Origin: Verrucomicrobiaceae bacterium E54
GTDB lineage: Bacteria; Verrucomicrobiota; Verrucomicrobiia; Verrucomicrobiales; Akkermansiaceae
Reading direction: 5' to 3'
Length of the DNA: 64,000 bases
Assembly: GCA_022548915.1 (NCBI GenBank)
Contig: JAKZES010000007.1
Span: 1 to 64,000 of the forward strand
Part shown: piece by piece, positions 50,717-59,297 of the stretch
How the letters are laid out: the number at the start of each line of letters is the position of its first letter
Position numbering within the stretch: the stretch's first letter is position 1
Made by a program: the position numbers and the translations under genes
Notes under the pieces: generated by a model
Databases searched by the model: none
What the model was told of the DNA's origin: nothing
What the model saw: the letters and a program-made list of their open reading frames with translations, nothing else

Positions 50717-52375
50717 ATGAAACACTGCCCCGCCCTCGCCCCGGCGGTTCTGTTCGCCTGCTTGGGCCTCGTCCTCGCCGACGACCGGCCCAACATCCTC
50801 CTCATCATGTCCGATGACATGGGCTACTCGGACATCGGCTGCTACGGGGGCGAGATCGCCACTCCCACGCTCGACCGGCTCGCCCGCGGGGGCCTGCGCT
50901 ACACCCAGTTCTACAACACCGGGCGCTGCTGCCCGACCCGTGCGTCCTTGCTCACGGGGCTCTACGCCCACCAGGCCGGCATCGGCCAGATGATCCACGA
51001 CGGCGGACAGCCCGGCTACCGCGGAGACCTCAGCCACAACGCGGTCACCATCGCCGAGCTGCTCAAGACCGCCGGCTACCGCACCTACATGTCGGGGAAG
51101 TGGCATGTCACCAAGCAGCTCAAGCCCGACGGCGACAAGTCCAACTGGCCGCGACAGCGCGGCTTCGACCGCTTCTACGGCACCATCATCGGGGCCGGCA
51201 GCTTCTTCGATCCGTGGACGCTTACCCGGGACAACCAGGCCATCACGACGGAGAACGATCCGGAATACCAACCCGAGGAGTATTACTACACCGACGCCAT
51301 CAGCGACAACGCGGTGAAGTTCATCACCGAGCACGGGGAAGAAAGCCCCTTCTTCGTGTACGTCTCGTACACGGCGGCCCACTGGCCGATGCACGCGCTG
51401 GAGAAGGACATTGCGAAATACAAGGGCCGTTACGTTGCCGGCTACGAGGTCATCCGCCAGACCCGCTACGAGAAGATGCAGAAACTCGGCGTGATCGGGA
51501 ACTGGCCGCTGAGCCCCGCTCCCAGGAGATGGTCGGAGGTTCCGGACGACCAGGTCGAGTGGGAAAGTCGGTGCATGGAGGTCTATGCGGCCATGGTCGA
51601 CAACATGGACCAGGGCATCGGCCGCATCGTTCAGGCGCTGAAGGACGAGGGGCATTTCGAAAACACCCTGATCCTCTACTTCCAGGACAACGGCGGCTGT
51701 CATGAGGCGATGGGCCGGAAGAAACCGAAGCACACGCCCAAGCCACGTGAACCGATGGCCCGGGACGAGCTCCAGACCCAGATGAACCCGACACACACCC
51801 GCGCCGGCGAGCCCGTGATCAGCGGTCCCGGACAAATGCCCGGGCCGGCGACGACCTACATCGGATACGGCCAGAGCTGGGCGAACGTTTCCAACACCCC
51901 GTTCCGCGAGTACAAGTCGAAGAATCACGAGGGCGGCATCGCCACGCCCCTCATCGCCCACTGGCCGGAGGGAATCAAAGCCCGCAACGAACTGCGCCAG
52001 CGACCCGGCCACCTGATCGACATCATGGCAACCTGCGCCGAACTTTCGGGGGCCAACTACCCGCAGAAATTCAAAGGACGCCGCATCCAGCCGCTCGAGG
52101 GACTGAGCCTGGTGCCAAGCTTCACCAAGGACGAGAACCCGGACCGGATCCTTCTCTTCGAGCACTTCGGCCGGGCGGCCATCCGCCAGGGCAAATGGAA
52201 ACTCGTGCGGGCGGGGATCAACCAACCGTGGGAACTCTACGACATCGAGCAGGACCGCAGCGAGCTCGACGACCTAAGCGGGAAACTCGGCGGGAAGGCC
52301 GCCGAACTCGCCAAACTGTGGGAGTATCACGCCTGGCGCACCCGGATCTTCCCCGCCCCGCACAAGCGCAAGTAG
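50717..52375 (+). CDS. Secreted formylglycine-dependent sulfatase (S1 family)
   Basis: 552 residues. Signal peptide ALAPAVLFACLGLVLA. RPNILLIMSDDMGYSDIGCYGG gives the metal-binding Asp pair. The formylglycine motif is CCPTRASLLTG, with C71 modified. MSGKWHV, then FFVYVSYTAAHWPMHAL, and the late FQDNGGCHE metal site and ELYDIEQDRSELDDL end are typical. Cleaves sulfate esters from a polysaccharide in the periplasm. The ATG at 50717 starts the signal peptide. Next to uxaC, so the substrate probably contains uronic acid. Confidence 0.92.
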   Translation: MKHCPALAPAVLFACLGLVLADDRPNILLIMSDDMGYSDIGCYGGEIATPTLDRLARGGLRYTQFYNTGRCCPTRASLLTGLYAHQAGIGQMIHDGGQPGYRGDLSHNAVTIAELLKTAGYRTYMSGKWHVTKQLKPDGDKSNWPRQRGFDRFYGTIIGAGSFFDPWTLTRDNQAITTENDPEYQPEEYYYTDAISDNAVKFITEHGEESPFFVYVSYTAAHWPMHALEKDIAKYKGRYVAGYEVIRQTRYEKMQKLGVIGNWPLSPAPRRWSEVPDDQVEWESRCMEVYAAMVDNMDQGIGRIVQALKDEGHFENTLILYFQDNGGCHEAMGRKKPKHTPKPREPMARDELQTQMNPTHTRAGEPVISGPGQMPGPATTYIGYGQSWANVSNTPFREYKSKNHEGGIATPLIAHWPEGIKARNELRQRPGHLIDIMATCAELSGANYPQKFKGRRIQPLEGLSLVPSFTKDENPDRILLFEHFGRAAIRQGKWKLVRAGINQPWELYDIEQDRSELDDLSGKLGGKAAELAKLWEYHAWRTRIFPAPHKRK

Positions 52376-52437
52376 CCCGCAGCTGCCGACAAGGATCCTT
52401 GCCGATGGCGGGGCGACCGGTCCAAGCTGTCGCTGCC

Positions 52438-53838
52438 ATGCCTTACCCCGATCAGGATTTCCTGCTCCACTCGCCCACCGCCCGGCGTCTTTTCCACGAG
52501 GTTGCGGACGGTCTCCCGATCTACGACTACCACTGCCACCTCGATCCGGCGGAAATCGCCTCGAACCGGCGCTGGGACAATCTCGCCGACATCTGGCTCG
52601 GCGGCGACCACTACAAGTGGCGCCTGCTGCGGGCCAACGGTGTCGACGAACGCTACGTCACCGGCGACGGGACACCGGAAGAGAAGTTCCAGGCATGGGC
52701 GGCGACCGTCCCCAAGTCCCTGCGGAATCCGATCCACCACTGGTGCCACATCGAGCTGCAACGCTACTTCGACATCGATCTGCTGATCAGCCCCGAGACC
52801 GCCGACGAGATCTGGGCGCGGGCCAACGAGCGCCTTGCCGACGAGGACTTCTGCGCGCACGGCATTCTCAAGAAATTCGACGTCCGCATGGTCGGCACCA
52901 CCGATGATCCGGTGGACCCCCTCGACACTCACCTGAACATCGCCAGCTCCGATCTCGAAACCCGGGTGCGGCCCACCTTCCGCCCCGACAAAGCCTTCTG
53001 CGTCGACCAACCCACCGCCTTCAACGCCTGGATCGACCGGCTCGAGGCGATTTCCAATACCGACATCTCCCAGCTCGGCGATCTGCTGACGGCTCTTCGC
53101 CGGCGTCATGACGAATTTCACGAGGCGGGCTGCCGCCTGTCGGATCACGGGCTGGAGAACCTGCCCGCCGAGGGCTGCGACGATGCGAATGCCGCGATCA
53201 TCTTCGAGAAGGCACGCGGCGGGAAGGCCGCGACCGCCGAGGACCGCGCCCGCTTCACCCTCTACCTCATGCTCTTCCTGGGCCGCCTCGATGCCGCCAG
53301 GGGGTGGACCAAGCAGCTCCACCTGGGTGCCGCACGGAACGTCAATCCGAAGGGCTTCGAGAGCATCGGTCCCGACGCCGGGTATGACAACATCGGCGAC
53401 TACCGGCAGGCTCCGGGCATCATCGCCTACCTTGGAGCCCTCGCAGCGGAGGAGTCCCTGCCGAAGGTCATCCTCTACAACCTCAACCCGGCGGACAACT
53501 ACCTCTTCGCCACGCTTGCCGGGTCCTTCCAGGATGGTTCGGTGGCAGGCAAGATCCAGTTCGGATCCGGCTGGTGGTTCCTGGATCAGAAAGAAGGCAT
53601 GGAGATGCAGCTCAACGCGCTGTCGGCCACCGGACTGCTGTCCCGGTTTGTCGGCATGCTCACCGATTCACGCTCGTTCCTCTCCTACCCACGCCACGAA
53701 TACTTCCGCCGCATTGTCTGCAATCTGATCGGAAGCGAGGCGGATCGCGGCGAGTTGCCGGACGACTTCGAACTGTTGGCGGAACTGGTCCGGGCGATCT
53801 GCAGCGGTAACGCCGAAAAACACTTCGGCGGCCACTGA
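52438..53838 (+). CDS. uxaC: Uronate isomerase (glucuronate/galacturonate isomerase)
   Basis: 466 residues, amidohydrolase-superfamily isomerase converting D-glucuronate to D-fructuronate (or D-galacturonate to D-tagaturonate). IYDYHCHLDPAEIA contains the metal HxH, with GTTDDPVDPL and KQLHLGAARNVN, then FGSGWWFLDQKEGM and a C-terminal TDSRSFLSYPRHEYFRR, all characteristic. It follows the sulfatase by 62 bases in the same direction, so the two may be co-transcribed for degradation of sulfated uronate polysaccharides such as ulvan or glycosaminoglycans (inference). Confidence 0.94.
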   Translation: MPYPDQDFLLHSPTARRLFHEVADGLPIYDYHCHLDPAEIASNRRWDNLADIWLGGDHYKWRLLRANGVDERYVTGDGTPEEKFQAWAATVPKSLRNPIHHWCHIELQRYFDIDLLISPETADEIWARANERLADEDFCAHGILKKFDVRMVGTTDDPVDPLDTHLNIASSDLETRVRPTFRPDKAFCVDQPTAFNAWIDRLEAISNTDISQLGDLLTALRRRHDEFHEAGCRLSDHGLENLPAEGCDDANAAIIFEKARGGKAATAEDRARFTLYLMLFLGRLDAARGWTKQLHLGAARNVNPKGFESIGPDAGYDNIGDYRQAPGIIAYLGALAAEESLPKVILYNLNPADNYLFATLAGSFQDGSVAGKIQFGSGWWFLDQKEGMEMQLNALSATGLLSRFVGMLTDSRSFLSYPRHEYFRRIVCNLIGSEADRGELPDDFELLAELVRAICSGNAEKHFGGH

Positions 53839-54332
53839 AAGCGAAAGACCCCGCCCCGCAGCATACCAGGCTCTCCCCCCAGATCACCCGGCACCCCGAC
53901 GGGACGAGGCGACCCCGACTATGGCAGCTCGTCGGGGCGCGGCAACACCGATCGGTGCGATGTGACTGAAAGTGGTGGGCAGAGCGGTTGGAGAAGGGAG
54001 CGCGCGCTTCATTCCGCCCCGGATGACGAGCCTCCGGGAAATCTAGACTGCGGCGATTCATCGCCGCTTTGATGGAGGCAATTCATCGCCAATGGCCCGG
54101 CTCGCATTGAAATGCTTCGCCAAAGCGGCGATGAATCGCCGCAGTCTAGACGGGGATCCCTGCCGGCCTGCGTCGGCCCGGGAGAGAACCACGCAGGAAG
54201 AGCGGTTGGCACTCGATTTCCCTCTCCGGCATTGCCGGGGCGGTCCGCCGCTGCTTCGCTCTGAGCGGTAGAACCGACCTGCCGACTCCGGGCGGCGGTC
54301 GCCGTCCGCGATGACCCACGAGACCAGCGCCG
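53839..54332. other. Gene-free, structured intergenic region
   Basis: 494 bp without a convincing gene on either strand. It holds the inverted repeat at 54043-54149, a CCCCGACG/CGTCGGGG pair at 53894-53901 and 53930-53937, and AGAGCGGTTGG twice (near 53980 and 54199). Long open frames on the minus strand here are antisense extensions across nadD. Confidence 0.6.
54043..54149. repeat. Perfect 28-bp inverted repeat pair (CTAGACTGCGGCG family)
   Basis: 54043-54070 and 54122-54149 are exact reverse complements, each itself palindromic around GCGGCGATTCATCGCCGC. They enclose 51 bases containing a third half-copy (ATTCATCGCC). Same family as 16932-16959. A full 28-bp cruciform or RNA hairpin would form. 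Confidence 0.85.
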
Positions 54333-54908
54333 ATGACCCCACCCCAGTCCATCGCCCTCTTCGGCGGCAGCTTCGATCCCGTCCATCTCGGGCACCTGGA
54401 AATCGCCCGGCGCTCGGTGGAGGCGACGGGCCTCGATCAGGTCCGGTTTCTCCCCTGCCGCCAGTCGCCCCACAAAAAGGCCGCGCCCGGGGCCAGCGAT
54501 CAGGACCGGCTGCGAATGCTGGAGATCGCCGTCGCGGACCTGCCGTGGGCGGTGGTCGATGACTTCGACCTCCGATCCCCGGCACCCTCCTACTCGGTGC
54601 GCACCGTGCTCCACATGCGGCAGGAATTCCCCGATGCCCGGCTGTTCTGGATCGTCGGGCTGGACCAGTGGCTGGCCCTGCCACAGTGGCGCGATCCCGA
54701 GATCCTCGCCGCGCACCTCGAGTTCCTCGTCTTTTCGCGGGAGGGGGTTCCGGTGCCACGCCCGGGCTGGCGGATGCAGCGGGTTGCCGGCGACCACCCG
54801 GCCTCGGCGACCCGGATCCGTGAGGCCCTGAGGCAGGGCGACGAGATCCCGCCGTGGCTTCCGCAAGGCGTGCTCGATTACGTCCGCAGGCACCGTCTCT
54901 ACACCTGA
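54333..54908 (+). CDS. nadD: Nicotinate-nucleotide adenylyltransferase
   Basis: 191 residues. FGGSFDPVHLGHLEIA at the N-terminus (nucleotidyltransferase GxFDPxHxGH), FLPCRQSPHKK, SYSVRTVLHMRQEFP, FWIVGLDQW and the late SATRIREALRQG are diagnostic. Adenylates NaMN in NAD+ synthesis, before nadE. Standard length. Genes downstream have their own promoter. Confidence 0.95.
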   Translation: MTPPQSIALFGGSFDPVHLGHLEIARRSVEATGLDQVRFLPCRQSPHKKAAPGASDQDRLRMLEIAVADLPWAVVDDFDLRSPAPSYSVRTVLHMRQEFPDARLFWIVGLDQWLALPQWRDPEILAAHLEFLVFSREGVPVPRPGWRMQRVAGDHPASATRIREALRQGDEIPPWLPQGVLDYVRRHRLYT

Positions 54909-54917
54909 AGCCACTTC

Positions 54918-54946
54918 TTGCGGTTTTCGCCACAGCCATCTACAGT
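54918..54946 (+). promoter_or_regulatory. Promoter-like TTGCGG-N17-TACAGT
   Basis: TTGCGG at 54918-54923 and TACAGT at 54941-54946, 17-base spacing, giving a leader of about 20 bases for the TPR gene. Confidence 0.45.
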
Positions 54947-54971
54947 CCCGCCAGCGATTCCCGAAAAAGCC

Positions 54972-55724
54972 ATGAAACTTCTGCCTCTGCTCCTGATTCT
55001 CCTCACCGCCATCGCGCCGGTGGCCGCCCAAGACAACGACAAGCCCGAGAAAAGACTCCAGGGCTGGGAAGAGGACTTTCTCAACCTTCCGGAAGATCGC
55101 CGCAAGGAGTTCGCCGAACGCATCAACAAGGCACGCGAGCTGTTCGGACAGAAGCGGATCTTTGAAACCATCGAGGAACTGAAGGCCGCCGAGAAGATCT
55201 TCGCCGACTCCCCCGACGTCGAAAACATGCTCGGCGCCTGCCAGGTCGAGTTCCGTGCCTTCGACAAGGCGATGGAGCACTTCGACCGCGCCAACTCGCT
55301 GTCACCCGGGAATGCCAGCGTGCTCTTCAACATCGCGGAAGTCCACTTCGTCACCAAGAACTGGACCGAGGCCGAGCGCAACTTCGAGCGGGTCCTGGCC
55401 CTCGTCGAAGACGACGAAAAGCAGAAGGCGCTCTACCACCTGACCGAGTTCAAGCTCATGCTGTGCATGATCAAGAGCGGCAAGCTCGATGAAGCACGCA
55501 AGATGGTCGGCAAGTACGACTTCATGGTCGACACCCCGTTCCCCTTCTACGCCGAGGCCGCCATTGCCTACCACGATGGCGACGACCTGAAGGCCGAAGC
55601 GGCCCTCGCCCGCGCCTCACGGGTCTTCCGCAATCCGCAACTGCTGGCCCCGTGGCACGACACCCTGATGGAGTTCGGCTACATCAAGAGCTTCTACGGC
55701 GGCGACCTTATTGAGGAGGAATAG
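54972..55724 (+). CDS. Secreted tetratricopeptide-repeat protein
   Basis: 250 residues. Signal peptide LLPLLLILLTAIAPVAAQ. TPR-like helical pairs at about 45-165 (FETIEELKAAEKIFADSPDV, AFDKAMEHFDRANSLSPGN, TEAERNFERVLALVEDDEK), so a periplasmic scaffolding role is expected. The C-terminal part (MVGKYDFMVDTPFPFYAEAA) has one more helical pair. Family members are common in Verrucomicrobiota; function unknown. The last 17 bases overlap the convergent dCMP deaminase. Confidence 0.8.
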   Translation: MKLLPLLLILLTAIAPVAAQDNDKPEKRLQGWEEDFLNLPEDRRKEFAERINKARELFGQKRIFETIEELKAAEKIFADSPDVENMLGACQVEFRAFDKAMEHFDRANSLSPGNASVLFNIAEVHFVTKNWTEAERNFERVLALVEDDEKQKALYHLTEFKLMLCMIKSGKLDEARKMVGKYDFMVDTPFPFYAEAAIAYHDGDDLKAEAALARASRVFRNPQLLAPWHDTLMEFGYIKSFYGGDLIEEE

Positions 55725-56148
55725 CCTCCGCTCCGGGGTGGTGCTCGATCTGCCCGAGCCGGATCCCGTAAAGCTCCGCAATTTCCGGGGCATCGGACGC
55801 CTTGTAAATGTCGCGGTAGTAGATTTCACGGACACCGTAGGCGCACAGCGTCTGCATGCACGCGGTGCACGGCATGGTCGTGCTGGCCACCAGCCTCACC
55901 TCTCCCCGCTTGAACAGGCTGCACAGGTTGATCTCGGCGTGCAGCATGAACTTCTGCCGGGCGTCCCGGTCGTCCCAGAAGCCTTCGGGAGCATCGAAGC
56001 CCGGGGCGAGTCCGTTGTAGGCGGTCGCGATCACCCGGTTGTCGAAGTCCAGCGCCGCAGCTCCCACCTTGCGGAACGGATCCTCCGAGCGCAGCGACGC
56101 GACATGCGCCAACGCCATCGCATATTCCGGAATCGAAATCCTTCCCAC
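55708..56148 (-). CDS. Deoxycytidylate (dCMP) deaminase
   Basis: 146 residues, cytidine-deaminase fold. Zinc ligands and catalytic glutamate in LHAEINL, and PCTAC. The ComEB-type additional segment, YNGLAPGFDAPEGFWDDRDARQ, is typical of dCMP rather than cytidine deaminases. Makes dUMP for thymidylate synthesis. Start ATG 56148. Its 3' end overlaps the TPR gene. Confidence 0.88.
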   Translation of the reverse strand: MGRISIPEYAMALAHVASLRSEDPFRKVGAAALDFDNRVIATAYNGLAPGFDAPEGFWDDRDARQKFMLHAEINLCSLFKRGEVRLVASTTMPCTACMQTLCAYGVREIYYRDIYKASDAPEIAELYGIRLGQIEHHPGAEAIPPQ

Positions 56149-56246
56149 GCCCCGGACTCAACCGTCTCCGCCGGGCGCCGTCAATGCGCCATACTCGTCA
56201 CAATCAGCGGCTTGCCGCCACGACAGGAAAAAGCATCCTCCGCCGA

Positions 56247-56645
56247 ATGACCTCACTCCTCGAAATTGCCAAGGATGCACCCGTCGTCTCCATCCCGAAG
56301 GGAGATGTGCTGCTGCAGCAAGGGAAAGTGGGAAACCGGATCTTCATCCTCAAGCAGGGGGCCGTCCACATCACCCGGGACGGCACCTCGATCTGCACCA
56401 TCAAGAGTCCCGGTTCGGCATTCGGGGAAATCTCCACCCTGCTCGGGATCCCGTCGACCGCCACCGCCACGGCGACCGCGGATTCCTCCTTCGTCGTCAT
56501 CGACAACCCGCTGGACACCCTGAAGCAGAACCCGGAGTTCTGCCTGGAAATTGCCAAGTTGCTGGCCCACCGGCTGCGCTGGCTGACGATGACCTACTCG
56601 GAGGAAATCGACGACGGCGAGTCGGTCTTCTGGGCTTCCCGCTGA
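56247..56645 (+). CDS. Cyclic nucleotide-binding domain protein (no output domain)
   Basis: 132 residues. A beta-roll of the CRP cNMP-binding type: GDVLLQQGKVGNRIFILKQGAVHI, SPGSAFGEISTLLGIPSTATATA, then a helix. The phosphate-binding FGE is present, while the arginine expected in the PBC (RxA) is missing, STATATA in its place, so cyclic nucleotide binding is doubtful. No DNA-binding domain follows, so this is a stand-alone sensor. An in-frame ATG at 56184 would add 21 residues. The 3' end overlaps DUF502 by 52 bases. Confidence 0.75.
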   Translation: MTSLLEIAKDAPVVSIPKGDVLLQQGKVGNRIFILKQGAVHITRDGTSICTIKSPGSAFGEISTLLGIPSTATATATADSSFVVIDNPLDTLKQNPEFCLEIAKLLAHRLRWLTMTYSEEIDDGESVFWASR

Positions 56646-57346
56646 GCTTCGACGGAAACCGTCCCGGGTGGCGCGACGAGGCCCGCCGAGAGGATCAGCT
56701 TGCTGGCCTCCTCGAGCGACATCTTGGACGCATGCACCCGCTCGTCCTCGACAATCACCACGAACCCGGTGAGCGGATTCGGCGATGTCGGCAGGAACAC
56801 CGAGGTCACGTCCTTGCCGAGATGGGGGTCGTGGAAGTTCCCGGTCACGAAACCCAGCAACCGGCAACCGGGCGACGGGTACTCGACATAGGCCACCCCC
56901 TTGAACTTGCGTTCGGCACCCAGCCCCTTGAGGGCATCGACCAGCTGCTTGATCGACGAGTAGATGAATCCCAGCAGCGGAAGCCGACGGATTTTCGACT
57001 CGACCCAGTGCAGGAGATGTCGGCCGAGGGCGTTGGTCACCGCGAAACCGACCGCAAACACGATGATCACCGGCAGCAGCGCCAGCACCAGGTTCGAGCC
57101 GGGAAACTTGAACGACCAGGCGTCCACCGAGTCAGGCGCCACGCCACGCAGCCAGTTGAGGAACTGGAAGACCCCGGCGATGATGCCCCCGCCGAGATCG
57201 CCGAGAATCCGGTAGATCACCACCAGCAACCACGCGGTCGCCAGCACCGGCACCACGGAGGCAACACCGGCAAGAAGCGTGCTGAAAGTACGACGAAGAC
57301 GCGGATGCGCCGGGCTCGCTTCCCCTTCGTGAAATTCGTCGTCCAT
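56594..57346 (-). CDS. DUF502 membrane protein
   Basis: 250 residues, two to three membrane spans (about 24-50, 84-106). DUF502 signature PGSNLVLALLPVIIVFAVG, IYSSIKQLVDAL, FLPTSPNPLTGFVVIVE and a conserved VEYPSPGCRLLGFVT. In Chlamydiae and Planctomycetes such proteins are inner-membrane proteins of unknown function. Its C-terminal 30 residues are charged and unlike the family. The 3' end overlaps the convergent cNMP-binding gene. Confidence 0.87.
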   Translation of the reverse strand: MDDEFHEGEASPAHPRLRRTFSTLLAGVASVVPVLATAWLLVVIYRILGDLGGGIIAGVFQFLNWLRGVAPDSVDAWSFKFPGSNLVLALLPVIIVFAVGFAVTNALGRHLLHWVESKIRRLPLLGFIYSSIKQLVDALKGLGAERKFKGVAYVEYPSPGCRLLGFVTGNFHDPHLGKDVTSVFLPTSPNPLTGFVVIVEDERVHASKMSLEEASKLILSAGLVAPPGTVSVEAQREAQKTDSPSSISSE

Positions 57347-57446
57347 CGGAGGCCTGCATCAAAGTTCAGCCTCTCCCGATTTGCAAGAATCGCCAGAAAC
57401 GGCAATTGAAGTTTCCTCCCCGCCCGCTGTCATGGGGTTCAACACC

Positions 57447-59030
57447 ATGAATCGACTCCCGATGCCCCTCGCCCTCGTTCTGGCGATCCTTTTTCTGCCG
57501 GTCGCCACGGCGGAGCCCCGCCCGAATTTCCTGGTCATCCTGACCGACGACCTCGGCTACTCCGATCTCGGATGCTACGGATCGGAGATCGACACCCCGG
57601 TGCTCGACCGACTCGCACGGAACGGCCTGCGATTCTCCAACTTTTACAACACCGCCAAGTGCCACTCCTCGCGGGTCTCACTCCTCACCGGTCGCTGGTG
57701 CCGCCAGGCCGGTGACGAGAAGATGAACCGGGCGGTGACGCTCCCCGAAGTCCTGCGCCCGGCCGGCTACTTCACCATGATGACCGGCAAGTGGCACCTT
57801 TCCAAGGAACCGACCGACTTCGGCTTCGACCGCTACTTCGGCCACCTCTCGGGAGCGACCGACTACTTCCTGGGCGACAAGACCTTCCGCCTGAACGGCA
57901 AGCCGTGGAAGGTTCCCGCCGAGGATTTCTACACCACCACCGCCAAGGTCGACTTCGCCCTCGGGTTTCTCAAGGAAGCCCGTGAGACCGGAAAACCGTG
58001 GTTCCTCTATCTCGCCTTCAACGCCCCGCACGCCCCGATCCAACCCCTCGAGGAAGACTACCGGAAATACCGCGATCGCTACCAGGTCGGCTGGGATGCC
58101 ATCCGCGACCAGCGCATCGCCCGGCAACGAGAGCTCGGCTTGTTGGCACCGGGCACCCAGCCCTCACCCCGCCCCGGTCACCTGCCCGCCTGGGACTCGG
58201 TCAACGCCGAGATCCGCGGGTGGGAAAGCCGCCGGATGGCGGGCTACGCGGCGCTCATCGACCGGGTCGACCAGGAACTCGGCCGACTGGTCACCGATCT
58301 CGATGCCTCCGGCGAGCTCGACAACACAGTGATCATCTTCTTCAGCGACAACGGGGCCTGCCCCTACGACCGACATAGCAAGGGCATGGACAAGGCCCCT
58401 TACGAGCCCGGGGCAACCCGCTGGTCGGACAGCACCGGCTGGGCATGGGCCCGCAACGCACCCTTCCGTTTCTACAAGCAGAACCAGTTCGAGGGCGGCG
58501 TCGCCACTCCCGCGATCGTCCACTGGCCCGCCGGATTGAAGGCGAAGCCCGGCTCGATCGATGCCACCCCGGCGCACCTGGTTGACATCCTGCCGACACT
58601 GGCGGAACTCGGGCAGGCCGAGATTCCCGATGACTTTCCCGGTCGCGAACCCACGCCCCTCGCCGGGGTTTCGCTCGCCCCGGTGCTCGCCGGGAAGAGC
58701 CTTCCCGAACGACCGCCCATTCACTTCCTTTTTGCCTCCGACCGGGGCCTCCGCGACGGCGACTGGAAGCTCGTTTCCTTCCGCAGTGGGCCATGGGAAC
58801 TCTACAATCTCGCCAAGGATCCGACCGAACTGAACGACCTTGCTGCCGATGAACCGGAGCGCTTGGAAAGGATGGTTTCCGAGTGGCACCGCATGACCCG
58901 GGAAGACCTCCTGATGCCGGACAAAGCCAACCCACCGGTCAAGACCGGGAGCAGCCCGAAGATCCACCCCGAGTGGTCCGACTACAGCGGCCGGAACGGC
59001 CCCGTCACCACCCGACGCCGCAAGCGCTAG
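57447..59030 (+). CDS. Secreted sulfatase with CHSSR formylglycine site
   Basis: 527 residues. Signal peptide PLALVLAILFLPVATA. RPNFLVILTDDLGYSDLGCYG is the metal pair. The formylglycine site reads CHSSRVSLLTG (C72), with serine where CxPxR has proline. MTGKWHLS, LYLAFNAPHAPIQP, FFSDNGACPYD and a late RDGDWKLVSFRSGPWELYNL fit family S1. Basic C-terminal tail. Start at ATG 57447; ATG 57432 is an alternative. Not linked to the first sulfatase. Confidence 0.92.
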   Translation: MNRLPMPLALVLAILFLPVATAEPRPNFLVILTDDLGYSDLGCYGSEIDTPVLDRLARNGLRFSNFYNTAKCHSSRVSLLTGRWCRQAGDEKMNRAVTLPEVLRPAGYFTMMTGKWHLSKEPTDFGFDRYFGHLSGATDYFLGDKTFRLNGKPWKVPAEDFYTTTAKVDFALGFLKEARETGKPWFLYLAFNAPHAPIQPLEEDYRKYRDRYQVGWDAIRDQRIARQRELGLLAPGTQPSPRPGHLPAWDSVNAEIRGWESRRMAGYAALIDRVDQELGRLVTDLDASGELDNTVIIFFSDNGACPYDRHSKGMDKAPYEPGATRWSDSTGWAWARNAPFRFYKQNQFEGGVATPAIVHWPAGLKAKPGSIDATPAHLVDILPTLAELGQAEIPDDFPGREPTPLAGVSLAPVLAGKSLPERPPIHFLFASDRGLRDGDWKLVSFRSGPWELYNLAKDPTELNDLAADEPERLERMVSEWHRMTREDLLMPDKANPPVKTGSSPKIHPEWSDYSGRNGPVTTRRRKR

Positions 59031-59230
59031 TGTAGGCCGCCTTACAGACGAGCGATTATCTGCCAAGGCTGAATCGTGCCGAATACCGCGGATTCAGGGG
59101 ATTGAACGGATTACGCAGATTTTCTGGACTCTTAAAATCTGCGAAATCCCCTTAATCTGCGGTTCCCAAAACTACCAATCTGTTGGACGGGCTACACTAG
59201 CGTGGCCCGCCTTGCAGGCAGAGAATGATC
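59027..59230. repeat. Composite intergenic repeat block between sulfatase and clpC
   Basis: Two approximate 34-bp direct copies (59027-59060, 59197-59230; 23 of 34 identical, core CCGCCTT) flank an imperfect inverted pair: 59086-59123 (CCGCGGATTCAGGGGATT...GCAGATTTT) and 59134-59162 (AAAATCTGCG...ATCTGCGG). No gene inside 59031-59297. It may also terminate the convergent transcripts. Confidence 0.65.
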
Positions 59231-59297
59231 TTCCGGGCCTCCAAAGACCCTTGCTCACCGCCGGCCCGGTCGCGCATGCCAAATCCAACTTCGGCGA

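Noticed and set aside
54009-55280. Minus-strand frame of 423 codons across nadD and the repeat region
   Set aside because: Overlaps two confident plus-strand genes and translates the inverted repeat.
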